Source: DASPKM01 sp035628135 | Lineage (GTDB): Bacteria > Bacteroidota > Bacteroidia > Chitinophagales > Chitinophagaceae | Assembly: GCA_035628135.1 (NCBI GenBank) | Contig: DASPKM010000008.1 | Coordinates: 32,681-96,680 of the forward strand | DNA length: 64,000 nucleotides | Direction: 5' to 3' | Program-made: the position numbers and the translations under genes | Shown: piece by piece, positions 36,229 through 44,288 of the stretch | How positions within the stretch are numbered: position 1 is the stretch's first letter | Layout of the letters: each line of letters begins with the position of its first letter | The notes under the pieces: generated by a model | What the model saw: the letters and a program-made list of their open reading frames with translations, nothing else | Told to the model about the DNA's origin: nothing | The model's database searches: none

Positions 36229-36978
36229 TCAGCTCATTTTCTTCTTCAAGGTATTCACCTGCTCCTGCAGGGTGCCTACCAGCCCGGCAAGTTGGTTTAC
36301 ATCCCAACGCTGCTGCACGTTGGCGCGGCTGATGATCATTTGGGCCTTCCAGATTTCCATGATGTCTTCCATGGAAACATTGTAAGGATGGTAGGCCGAA
36401 TTGTCGCTGACCATGGTCATTTTATTCTTGAGCTTGGCATTCCTGAGCACGCGCTTGTATACTATGCCCTCATTGCGGGATACGACGATATAGGTTTGAT
36501 TGGTCTTAACATCCTCCAGGTTCTCCACTTTCTCTCCCACGATAACTGAGCCGCTGGGCGTGGGCAACATGGAATCACCTACAATTTCAAATGCGCGGTA
36601 CTGGCCGGGCGAAAGCATGGGAAGCGTGAAAGTATTGAGCTCATCAATGAACTCCGGATCGCCATATCCTGCGAGGTAACCCGCAGCAGCTTTTACCGGG
36701 ACGAACTGGATTTCGTTAGTACCGGCTGCCATTTTTTGTGCGCGGCGCCTCGCCAGGTAATTGCCGCGGGAATCGCTAAGGTCCTTTAACAACAGCTCGT
36801 CGAGGGTGAGCTTGAACATATCGCCTGCAATTTCCAGCACTTCGATGCGGGGATCTGCCCGTTCCTCCTCGTAGGCCCCTAGCAAAGAACGTTTGATGTG
36901 GAGTCTGTTTGCAAATTCTTCCTGGGTCCAGCCACGAAGGCGGCGCAAATACTTGAGATTTTTACCGGCAATTGACAT
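36229..36978 (-). CDS. XRE-type repressor with S24 (LexA/CI-like) autocleavage domain
   Basis: A DNA-binding protein of 249 residues. Residues 6-63 are an HTH_3/XRE domain (NLKYLRRLRGWTQEEFANRL, IKRSLLGAYEEERADP). The C-terminal peptidase S24 domain has the catalytic serine in GDSMLPTPSG (Ser136) and lysine in GIVYKRVLRN (Lys175). An Ala-Gly scissile pair is plausible at AAAGYLAG (Ala99-Gly100). A short coiled coil (LAGLVGTLQEQVNTLKKKM) ends the protein. This is the architecture of phage CI and LexA-like regulators that cleave themselves on DNA damage, yet no phage genes are nearby. A 13-bp palindrome sits 12 bp upstream of the start, a good candidate for an autoregulatory operator. Confidence 0.92.
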   Translation of the reverse strand: MSIAGKNLKYLRRLRGWTQEEFANRLHIKRSLLGAYEEERADPRIEVLEIAGDMFKLTLDELLLKDLSDSRGNYLARRRAQKMAAGTNEIQFVPVKAAAGYLAGYGDPEFIDELNTFTLPMLSPGQYRAFEIVGDSMLPTPSGSVIVGEKVENLEDVKTNQTYIVVSRNEGIVYKRVLRNAKLKNKMTMVSDNSAYHPYNVSMEDIMEIWKAQMIISRANVQQRWDVNQLAGLVGTLQEQVNTLKKKMS

Positions 36979-36989
36979 GGGCTAATATA

Positions 36990-37002
36990 TTTAGCAGCTA
37001 AA
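36990..37002. promoter_or_regulatory. Candidate operator upstream of the S24 repressor
   Basis: TTTAGCAGCTAAA is a perfect palindrome with a central A. It is flanked on the minus strand by further TTAG half-sites (GTTAGTAA upstream, ATTAGC downstream). It lies 12-24 bp before the repressor start, where binding would block its transcription. Confidence 0.5.
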
Positions 37003-37314
37003 TTACTAACTTTTTTGACACAGCAATGGAGATGTTAAATTTAATCACAGATTTTTTAAGGTTTGTGGATTGCACCGTTTATTTCCCGAAAGAAAGCCAG
37101 CCGGCAAATCACCCGTAACGGATAACACCGTCAATCAAAATTCGACTTCTGTGAAATTCTTAAATCCTTACTTAAATCTTGCCCCGATGCCCCTCTTCCG
37201 CATCAAATCCGCGCTTTCCTTATTACCTTTGCCGTTCTGTCAAATTGGCTTATAGCACTTTGTAGCACTGTATTTGACCGAACCGTTCATTAATCAGAAG
37301 CTAATTTCAAGCAT
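37003..37314. other. Divergent spacer between repressor and secA
   Basis: Holds the promoters of both genes. A TACCTTTG box at 37224-37231 (plus strand) fits the Bacteroidota -7 consensus and would give secA a leader of about 75 nt. No matching -33 TTTG is seen and no clear SecM-like leader peptide was found. Confidence 0.4.
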
Positions 37315-40300
37315 ATGCTAGGTTTTTTCTCAAAGATGTTTGGTGGCAGCAAGTCGGAAAAGGATATAAAACTCATATACCCGCTCGTTGAACAGATCAA
37401 CCAACACTTTGCATCATACCAGTCTCTTTCAAACGACCAGTTACGCAATAAAACACAGGAATTCAGGCAAAGGATCCGCGAGCACCTGTCCCAGATAGAT
37501 GGCGAAATCGCAGGGTTAAGCAAACAGGCCGAAGAACTTCCCTTCAGCGATATCAATGGCAAGGACGCACTGTACCAACAGGTAGACGTGCTGAAAAAAG
37601 ACCGCGACCAGCAAATAGAACAAATCCTGAAAGACCTGCTTCCCGAAGCATTCGCGGTGGTAAAAGAAACGGCCCGCCGCTTTAAAGAAAACACCGAGCT
37701 AAGGGCCACCGCCTCTAATCTCGACAGGGACCTGAGCGTAAAAAAAGACCATATCCGCATCGAAGGCAACGAGGTAGTGTACAAAAACTCATGGATGGCC
37801 GCCGGCAACCTCATTACCTGGAACATGCTGCATTACGATGTACAGCTTATCGGCGGGGTCGTGCTGCACCAGGGCAAGATCGCCGAAATGGCCACCGGTG
37901 AAGGTAAAACGCTCGTTTCTACATTGCCCGCCTATCTCAATGCACTGGCAGGTGAAGGCGTGCACATCGTAACCGTGAACGATTACCTCGCCAAACGCGA
38001 CAGCGAATGGAACGGCCCCCTCTATGAATTCCTCGGCCTTACCGTTGATTGCATCGACAAGCACCAACCCAATAGCTCCGACCGCCGAAAAGCATATCAC
38101 GCCGATATTACTTACGGCACTAACAACGAATTCGGCTTCGATTACCTGCGCGACAACATGGTGCATAGCCCCGATGAAATGGTGCAACGCAAACATCACT
38201 ATGCCATGGTAGACGAGGTAGACAGTGTATTGATCGACGATGCGCGTACCCCCCTCATCATTTCCGGTCCGGTGCCGCGCGGCGACGAACAACAATACCA
38301 TTTGATCAAGCCAAGGATTGAAAAATTGGTAGAAGTGCAGCGCCAGGTAGTGAACAAATACCTCATTGAAGCAAAAAAGAAGTTAGCCGAAGGCGATGAC
38401 GATCCTAAAAGCGGCGGGCTTGCGCTCATGCGCGCCTACCGCGGCCTTCCCAAGAATACAGCGCTTATCAAGTTCCTGAGCGAACCCGGCGTGCGTGTGA
38501 AATTGCAAAAAGCCGAGAACTATTACCTGGCAGACCAGCAAAAAGAAATGCCCAAGGTGGATGAAGAATTGTACTTCCATATTGACGAAAAAAACAACCA
38601 GGTAGACCTTACCGATAGGGGTTTGCAGGCCATTACCAAGTCAGGCGAAGACCCCGATTTTTTTGTACTGCCCGACATAGGCGTGCAACTGGCGGAAATA
38701 GATAAAAGTGATTTATCGGACGATGAAAAACTGCACCGCAAAGAAGTCTTGCTGAACGATTATGCCGTAAAAGCAGACCGCATTCATACGGTGCACCAAC
38801 TGTTGAAGGCTTATACGCTTTTTGATAAAGATATTGAGTATGTGGTGCTGGATGGCGCGGTGAAGATCGTAGACGAGCAGACCGGACGTATACTCGAAGG
38901 CCGCCGTTACAGCGATGGATTGCACCAGGCCATTGAAGCCAAGGAAAACGTGAAGATCGAGGCGGCCACGCAAACCTACGCTACCGTTACCCTCCAGAAT
39001 TATTTCCGCATGTACCACAAGCTTTGCGGTATGACCGGTACGGCCGAAACCGAGGCAGCGGAATTGTGGGCCATTTACAAATTGGACGTGGTAACCATTC
39101 CTACCAACGTTAAAGTAATACGCCAGGACCACGAAGACCTGGTATACAAAACCAAGCGTGAAAAATACAAATCCGTCATCGATGAAATCGAAGTGCTGCG
39201 CAATGCAGGACGGCCGATATTGGTTGGTACCACTTCGGTAGAGGTGAGTGAATTGCTGAGCCGCATGCTGCAGCAGAAAAAAATACCGCACAACGTATTG
39301 AACGCAAAGCAGCACATGCGCGAGGCGCAGGTGGTTGCGGAAGCAGGTCTTGCGGGCGCCGTTACCATCGCCACCAACATGGCGGGCCGTGGTACCGACA
39401 TCAAGCTGGGCCCCGGTGTAAAAGAAGCGGGTGGTTTAGCCATCATTGGTACGGAGCGGCACGAATCACGTCGTGTGGACCGCCAGTTGCGCGGACGCGC
39501 AGGCCGGCAGGGCGACCCGGGCACTTCCCAATTCTATGTTTCGTTGGAAGATGAGCTGATGCGACTTTTCGGCAGCGACCGCATCGCCAAGCTCATGGAC
39601 CGCTTTGGCTACAAGGAAGGTGAAGTTATCCAGCACAGCATGGTGACCAAGAGCATCGAACGCGCACAGAAAAAAGTAGAAGAAAACAACTATGGCATCC
39701 GCAAACACCTGCTGGAATACGACGACGTAATGAACAAGCAGCGCAACGTGGTGTATAATAAACGCAGGCATGCCCTTTTTGGCGAAAGGCTTGCGCTTGA
39801 TTTGGACAATGCATTCTATACGGTGGCTGAAGGACTCATTACTTCTTTCCGCGAACAGCAGGATTATGAAGGATTGCAACTGGCCACTATCGTGAACTTC
39901 GGTTTGCAAACTTCTATTACCAAGGATCAATTCATCAAAGACAATCCCACCGACCTGGCAGACAGGTTGTACAATGAAGCAATTAGCACTTACCAGCGTA
40001 AGCTGGACGATCTGCGCAAGCAGGCCGTGCCCGTGTTCAAGAATATCCGCACAACGCAAGGCAGCCATATCGAAAATGTAGTGGTGCCTTTTACCGATGG
40101 CAGGAAGAACATACAGGTGCTGGCCAGCATGCAAAAGACCATTGACTCCGATGGCCGCGAGCTGTCGAATGCGGTGGAGCGCCAGATAACATTGGCCATC
40201 ATCGACGAATCATGGAAAGAGCACCTGAGGTCGATGGATGACTTAAAGCAAAGCGTGCGGACCGCTTACCTCGAGCAAAAAGACCCATTGATCATTTATA

Positions 40301-40635
40301 AAATGGAAGCCTTTGAATTATTCCGCCGCATGGACAGCGAAATGAATAAAGAGATCGTAAGCTTCCTTTGCCACAGCAGCATTCCTATCGAGCAGGCAAA
40401 CAACGGCCAGCTCCGCGAAGGCCGCGAGCAAAAAACAGATATGAGCCGCATGCGCGCCAATAAAGAAGAGATAGACCGTCGTGGGGACGATTTTGCGGCA
40501 AATGAAAATGATTACTATGATCCCACGCCTGTAAAACAGGAGCCGATAAAAGTAGGCCCTAAGATCGGCAGGAATGATCCTTGTCCCTGCGGCAGCGGCA
40601 AGAAATTCAAGCACTGCCACGGGAAGGATGCCTAG
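37315..40635 (+). CDS. secA: Protein translocase ATPase SecA
   Basis: Motor of Sec-dependent export, working with SecYEG at the inner membrane. The length of 1106 residues is normal for Bacteroidota, whose SecA is longer than the E. coli form. Walker A is ATGEGKT (Lys198), the DEAD region is VDEVDSVLIDDARTP, and the helicase motifs TSVEVSE, ATNMAGRGTDIK and QLRGRAGRQGDPG are clear. The C-terminus carries the zinc-binding tail DPCPCGSGKKFKHCHG used to bind SecB and lipids. Its stop codon directly abuts the stop of the convergent PKD-domain gene with no base between. It supplies the first export step for the many signal-peptide proteins in this window. Confidence 0.98.
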   Translation: MLGFFSKMFGGSKSEKDIKLIYPLVEQINQHFASYQSLSNDQLRNKTQEFRQRIREHLSQIDGEIAGLSKQAEELPFSDINGKDALYQQVDVLKKDRDQQIEQILKDLLPEAFAVVKETARRFKENTELRATASNLDRDLSVKKDHIRIEGNEVVYKNSWMAAGNLITWNMLHYDVQLIGGVVLHQGKIAEMATGEGKTLVSTLPAYLNALAGEGVHIVTVNDYLAKRDSEWNGPLYEFLGLTVDCIDKHQPNSSDRRKAYHADITYGTNNEFGFDYLRDNMVHSPDEMVQRKHHYAMVDEVDSVLIDDARTPLIISGPVPRGDEQQYHLIKPRIEKLVEVQRQVVNKYLIEAKKKLAEGDDDPKSGGLALMRAYRGLPKNTALIKFLSEPGVRVKLQKAENYYLADQQKEMPKVDEELYFHIDEKNNQVDLTDRGLQAITKSGEDPDFFVLPDIGVQLAEIDKSDLSDDEKLHRKEVLLNDYAVKADRIHTVHQLLKAYTLFDKDIEYVVLDGAVKIVDEQTGRILEGRRYSDGLHQAIEAKENVKIEAATQTYATVTLQNYFRMYHKLCGMTGTAETEAAELWAIYKLDVVTIPTNVKVIRQDHEDLVYKTKREKYKSVIDEIEVLRNAGRPILVGTTSVEVSELLSRMLQQKKIPHNVLNAKQHMREAQVVAEAGLAGAVTIATNMAGRGTDIKLGPGVKEAGGLAIIGTERHESRRVDRQLRGRAGRQGDPGTSQFYVSLEDELMRLFGSDRIAKLMDRFGYKEGEVIQHSMVTKSIERAQKKVEENNYGIRKHLLEYDDVMNKQRNVVYNKRRHALFGERLALDLDNAFYTVAEGLITSFREQQDYEGLQLATIVNFGLQTSITKDQFIKDNPTDLADRLYNEAISTYQRKLDDLRKQAVPVFKNIRTTQGSHIENVVVPFTDGRKNIQVLASMQKTIDSDGRELSNAVERQITLAIIDESWKEHLRSMDDLKQSVRTAYLEQKDPLIIYKMEAFELFRRMDSEMNKEIVSFLCHSSIPIEQANNGQLREGREQKTDMSRMRANKEEIDRRGDDFAANENDYYDPTPVKQEPIKVGPKIGRNDPCPCGSGKKFKHCHGKDA

Positions 40636-42780
40636 CTACCTTATTAAAATGCTGCTTCCTTTTTTGCGAATGATATTTCCATCGAGGTCCACAACTTCTA
40701 ACACCCATACATAAGCGCCCGTTTGTTGCGGGATGCCTTTGATGGTGCCATCCCATCCATGCCCGATGGTATTGGTGGAGAATACAAGCTGTCCCCAGCG
40801 ATTGTACACCTGGAAATAAGTGAGGCTCTTTACTTCGCGCAGTATGGGGCGCAGTACAGGATTGCTTTTACCCGCCGGCCTGAAGGCATTGGGCACTTCT
40901 ATCACCCGCACGGTACCGATGGTAACTCGCAATGTATCGGTGCTGAAGCATCCGCCGGCATTGTAACCGGTGACCACATAGGTAACATCGCTCCGCGCTT
41001 TCATAAAAGGATTACCGATGTTGGGATTGTCGAGGTATAACGACGGTTTCCACTCGTACCGGGTGGCCCCCGTTGCATTCAATTGTATAGGTTGCGTGGT
41101 GGTTACCAATATATCAGGTCCTGCCGAAACCACGGGTTTGCTAAAGTCGACGTCCATGGTCCTGGTATCTGTAACGCAACCGGTAGAACTGGACACGGTA
41201 AGGGTAACGGTATACACGCGGCTGGCAGCATAAGTATGACTGGGATTGCGATCGGTGGAGGTATTGCCGTCGCCGAAATCCCATAAATAGGTTGCCTGCC
41301 CGCTGCCCGTTTGCGACGAATCGCTCAGTTGCACCCTTAGCGCCTGGCACTGTACTACCGCGCCGAAGTTGGCAACTACCTGCTCACCGGCAGGTCGTAT
41401 GCGCTTGCTCACCACCTCGTGCACACAGTTCAGGTTGTCCGTTGCCGTTAGTTTCACCAGGTATTCATCGTTGGGGTCGGCATAGGTGTGTTGCGGGTTG
41501 GGACCGTTGGCGGTATTGCCATCGCCAAAATCCCAAACCAGGTTCACAGACGGTATCTGCACATTGGCATTGAACTGTATTTGGCCGTTACAACTGTTCA
41601 GTAATTGAAAAGTAAAATCCAACGGCCTGTTCACGTAAAAATTGGGAACGATATTGGGCAATGCCAGGTTGCTGCTTCTCGACAATGGTTGTTGTCGCAA
41701 CACAATATTGCATCCCGGTCCCTGCACATTGGGTTGATTGATCACGTGCAGCGCGGGTTCGCCGGCCGTCATATATAATTTCTGGTCAGGCCCCATGGAT
41801 ATACCCGTGAGCGCCAGGTTCTGACCGGCTACCGGGAAGATTTGTTTGGATGCCAGGATGGCCGCTGCACTGCCCGCTGTTACGTCGAACTGGTGCACGG
41901 CGCTTTTAAAAGGGTTAACGATGTACAGCAATCGTGAATCAGGCGAAAATTCAGCGCCGAAATAATAGCCATCGTTGGTGAGCGGTATCAGCCGGTCGTT
42001 GGACAATTGGCCGGTCACATCGTCAAAATCAAAGATCTGCGCATATTCATTGGTGGGGGTTGCCTGTGCGCGTCCCTTGACATTAGTTTGAACCAGGTAT
42101 TTTCCATCGGGGCTGATGCGCATGGCACCGATATTACAATATGTATCCTCGTTCATAGACTTGCCGATGGTCGATACCACAGGTGTTGTATTTACGCCAT
42201 TGCAATCCACTTTATATGCCCTGAATACATTGGTGCCCCATTCGTTGGTGACTACCCAATAGCTTCTCATGTCCGCCGCCCTGATGGCGGTAAGTCTTTC
42301 AGAAGAGGGGCCTGCAAGCAACACATTCTTGGTGGCGGTGATGTCACCGCGGCCATTGTCCAGGTTCATGTCCACCTCGGAGTAGCAATACCCTTTCAGG
42401 CCGTTCCCTTCCCATGAGTCCGCGGTAAAAATGTAATAGATATTCGTGCTGCCGGGCTTGGGGATGATAACGGCCGATTGATAGGACGAGGGATGGCCGT
42501 TAAGGGCAGTCCCATTGGGCATGGGATCGTGAAAGCGGTTGAGCACCTGGCGGCCATCGGTGTAAAACAGCAGGTCGCCGTTATCGTCGCAGATAACAGC
42601 CATTCCTTCAAGATTAGTGATCTGGTTGTCAGTAAGAATAGCGGGAGGCGCCGAGTTAAAGGATACGCCGGCAAAATTGCCGAAATACCAGATATTGCCC
42701 TGCTGGCTTTTCAGTACGGCGCTATATAGCAAACAGCTTAACTGAACAATAATGTATAGGCAGAACCTTCTCACTGACAC
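40636..42780 (-). CDS. PKD-domain surface protein with gliding-motility type B T9SS domain
   Basis: A T9SS-exported protein of about 714 residues. I place the start at the GTG at 42780, which gives a good signal peptide (MSVRRFCLYIIVQLSCLLYS); the open frame reaches a TTG at 42831. Residues about 30-380 look like a beta-propeller (ISPDGKYLVQTN, FSPDSRLLYIVNP). Two PKD domains follow (NLVWDFGDGNTANG, TYLWDFGDGNTSTD), then another Ig-like segment (VSAGPDILVTTTQPIQLNAT). The last 90 residues (VPNAFRPAGKSNPVLRPI, FQVYNRWGQLVF, GWDGTIKG, GSSILIR) are the gliding-motility-associated CTD. It is likely to be surface-attached. The ligand is unknown. Confidence 0.88.
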   Translation of the reverse strand: MSVRRFCLYIIVQLSCLLYSAVLKSQQGNIWYFGNFAGVSFNSAPPAILTDNQITNLEGMAVICDDNGDLLFYTDGRQVLNRFHDPMPNGTALNGHPSSYQSAVIIPKPGSTNIYYIFTADSWEGNGLKGYCYSEVDMNLDNGRGDITATKNVLLAGPSSERLTAIRAADMRSYWVVTNEWGTNVFRAYKVDCNGVNTTPVVSTIGKSMNEDTYCNIGAMRISPDGKYLVQTNVKGRAQATPTNEYAQIFDFDDVTGQLSNDRLIPLTNDGYYFGAEFSPDSRLLYIVNPFKSAVHQFDVTAGSAAAILASKQIFPVAGQNLALTGISMGPDQKLYMTAGEPALHVINQPNVQGPGCNIVLRQQPLSRSSNLALPNIVPNFYVNRPLDFTFQLLNSCNGQIQFNANVQIPSVNLVWDFGDGNTANGPNPQHTYADPNDEYLVKLTATDNLNCVHEVVSKRIRPAGEQVVANFGAVVQCQALRVQLSDSSQTGSGQATYLWDFGDGNTSTDRNPSHTYAASRVYTVTLTVSSSTGCVTDTRTMDVDFSKPVVSAGPDILVTTTQPIQLNATGATRYEWKPSLYLDNPNIGNPFMKARSDVTYVVTGYNAGGCFSTDTLRVTIGTVRVIEVPNAFRPAGKSNPVLRPILREVKSLTYFQVYNRWGQLVFSTNTIGHGWDGTIKGIPQQTGAYVWVLEVVDLDGNIIRKKGSSILIR

Positions 42781-42874
42781 TTGTGGGGGATCTAATTGTT
42801 TAGGAAGATAAAGATACTCTTCTAAACGCAATGTTTAAGGGGGTTTACGGGGTACGGCCAGACAAGGTTGGGTT

Positions 42875-42921
42875 AAAAAAGAACCGGTTATGGCAGGCGA
42901 TGTGCCCTGACCATAACCGGT
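42875..42921 (-). terminator. Rho-independent terminator of the amidohydrolase pair
   Basis: ACCGGTTATGG (42883-42893) and CCATAACCGGT (42911-42921) form a perfect 11-bp stem, extended inside by CAGG/CCTG. On the minus strand it is followed by TTTTTTAACC and lies 13 bp after the stop of the second gene. Confidence 0.85.
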
Positions 42922-42933
42922 AAGAAGGTAACC

Positions 42934-44256
42934 TTAGAAAGGTTTTTGTTGGTACTTGTGCTTATAGCGCTCGTTCAGGAGCTTATGCTTATCGGTAAGG
43001 TCTATTTTCCTGCCCTGGATAAAGGCGTCGGTAACCACGCTGGTGCGCATATCCAGGATATCGCCCTCGCTGATGATGATATTGGCATCCTTTCCTACTT
43101 CTATGCTGCCGGTCTTCTCGGCTATTCCCAATACTTTGGCCGCATTAAGGGTAATGGCCTGCAGGGCTTCCTCCTTCGACAAACCGTAGGTGGCTGCTGT
43201 TCCTGCATTGAAGGGCAGGTTGCGTCCGCGGGTCTGTCCATCATCATCTGAAATGGCGAATACCACGCCTGCTTTCTGCAGCATGGCAGCAGTCTTGTAA
43301 GGTTGGTCTACGTCATCATCCTCCAGGATGGGCAGGCTATGCGGCTGGTTCAATATCACTGAAACGTTGTTTTGCTTCAGCAGGTCGGCAATTTGCCAGC
43401 TGTCCATGCCTCCAACGATCACCACATCAAACCCAAATTCCTTTACAAATTCAATGGCGATCAGCATTTGCTTTACGGTATTGGCATGGATGTACAGCTT
43501 TTGCTTTTTATCGAACAATCCTTTTACCGATTCCAATTTCAGGTTGGTTTGTTCGTGGGAGGGCTCGGCATGATAGGCCTTGGCTTCGTAGAAAAAGCTT
43601 TTGATCTCATCTATTTTGTCCAGTCCCTCTTTTACCGGGTCGCTCTGTGGTTGCTGGGGACCACCGCCACCGCCACCACCAAAGCCGCCAAAGCGCGGAC
43701 GCGCCATTAAGCTTGGCATGCGGAAGTGTATGCCCTGGTCGGTTTTGTAAGCAGCATCTTCCCAATTCCATGCATCCAACTGCACTACCGAGGACTGACC
43801 GCTGATAACACCGCCCTGTGGAACTACATTGGCCAGCAACACGCCGTTGGAGCGAAGGGTATTGATAACCCTTGAATCGGTATTGTATGCGATGATGGAA
43901 CGCACGTTGGGGTTCAGCTCTCCTATTTCCTGGGCGTCGCTGGTGGCGCGCACCGCGGAAACTTCTATCAGTCCGAGATTGCTGATGGGCAGTATCAATC
44001 CGGGATACACGTGCTTGCCCTGCGCATTTACAACAGTGGCCCCGGCGGAAGGCGTAATGTTGGTGCCTACCTGCGTGATCTTGCCTTCCTTGATTTCAAT
44101 GGACGCATTGTTCAACACCTGGCCATTGCCCACATGAACAGTGGCATTGGTAATGACCGTAGTGCCCATTTGTTTGGGAGCAGGATAAACAGTTTCCTGC
44201 GCGCCTAGCTGCATGCAGGCGCCGAGTATTAATATGCTGAAGAATATTTTTTTCAT
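42934..44256 (-). CDS. Secreted amidohydrolase-like protein lacking the HxH metal motif
   Basis: A protein of 440 residues with a signal peptide (MKKIFFSILILGACMQLGAQ). The fold is that of the imidazolonepropionase-like amidohydrolases: ITNATVHVGNGQVL, SIEIKEGKITQVG and the final AATYGLSKEEALQAITLNAA with GSIEVGKDANIII. Where active members have PGLIDxHxH, this protein reads PGLILPISNLGL, so both metal-binding histidines are missing. The later ligands are partly kept (YIHANTVKQ, ISDDDGQTRG). A Gly-rich linker (GGFGGGGGGG) lies at about 195-210. It is co-transcribed with the larger paralogue, 32 bp downstream. A non-catalytic or accessory role is likely. Confidence 0.88.
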   Translation of the reverse strand: MKKIFFSILILGACMQLGAQETVYPAPKQMGTTVITNATVHVGNGQVLNNASIEIKEGKITQVGTNITPSAGATVVNAQGKHVYPGLILPISNLGLIEVSAVRATSDAQEIGELNPNVRSIIAYNTDSRVINTLRSNGVLLANVVPQGGVISGQSSVVQLDAWNWEDAAYKTDQGIHFRMPSLMARPRFGGFGGGGGGGPQQPQSDPVKEGLDKIDEIKSFFYEAKAYHAEPSHEQTNLKLESVKGLFDKKQKLYIHANTVKQMLIAIEFVKEFGFDVVIVGGMDSWQIADLLKQNNVSVILNQPHSLPILEDDDVDQPYKTAAMLQKAGVVFAISDDDGQTRGRNLPFNAGTAATYGLSKEEALQAITLNAAKVLGIAEKTGSIEVGKDANIIISEGDILDMRTSVVTDAFIQGRKIDLTDKHKLLNERYKHKYQQKPF

Positions 44257-44288
44257 GTTATCTGAATTTGAAGGAATGGTAAATGCTT

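Noticed and set aside
36136..36549. Plus-strand open frame overlapping the repressor gene end
   Set aside because: It runs antisense to the S24 domain and has no supporting features.
37789..38301. Minus-strand open frame inside secA
   Set aside because: The secA frame is strongly conserved here, and the antisense frame has no recognisable features.
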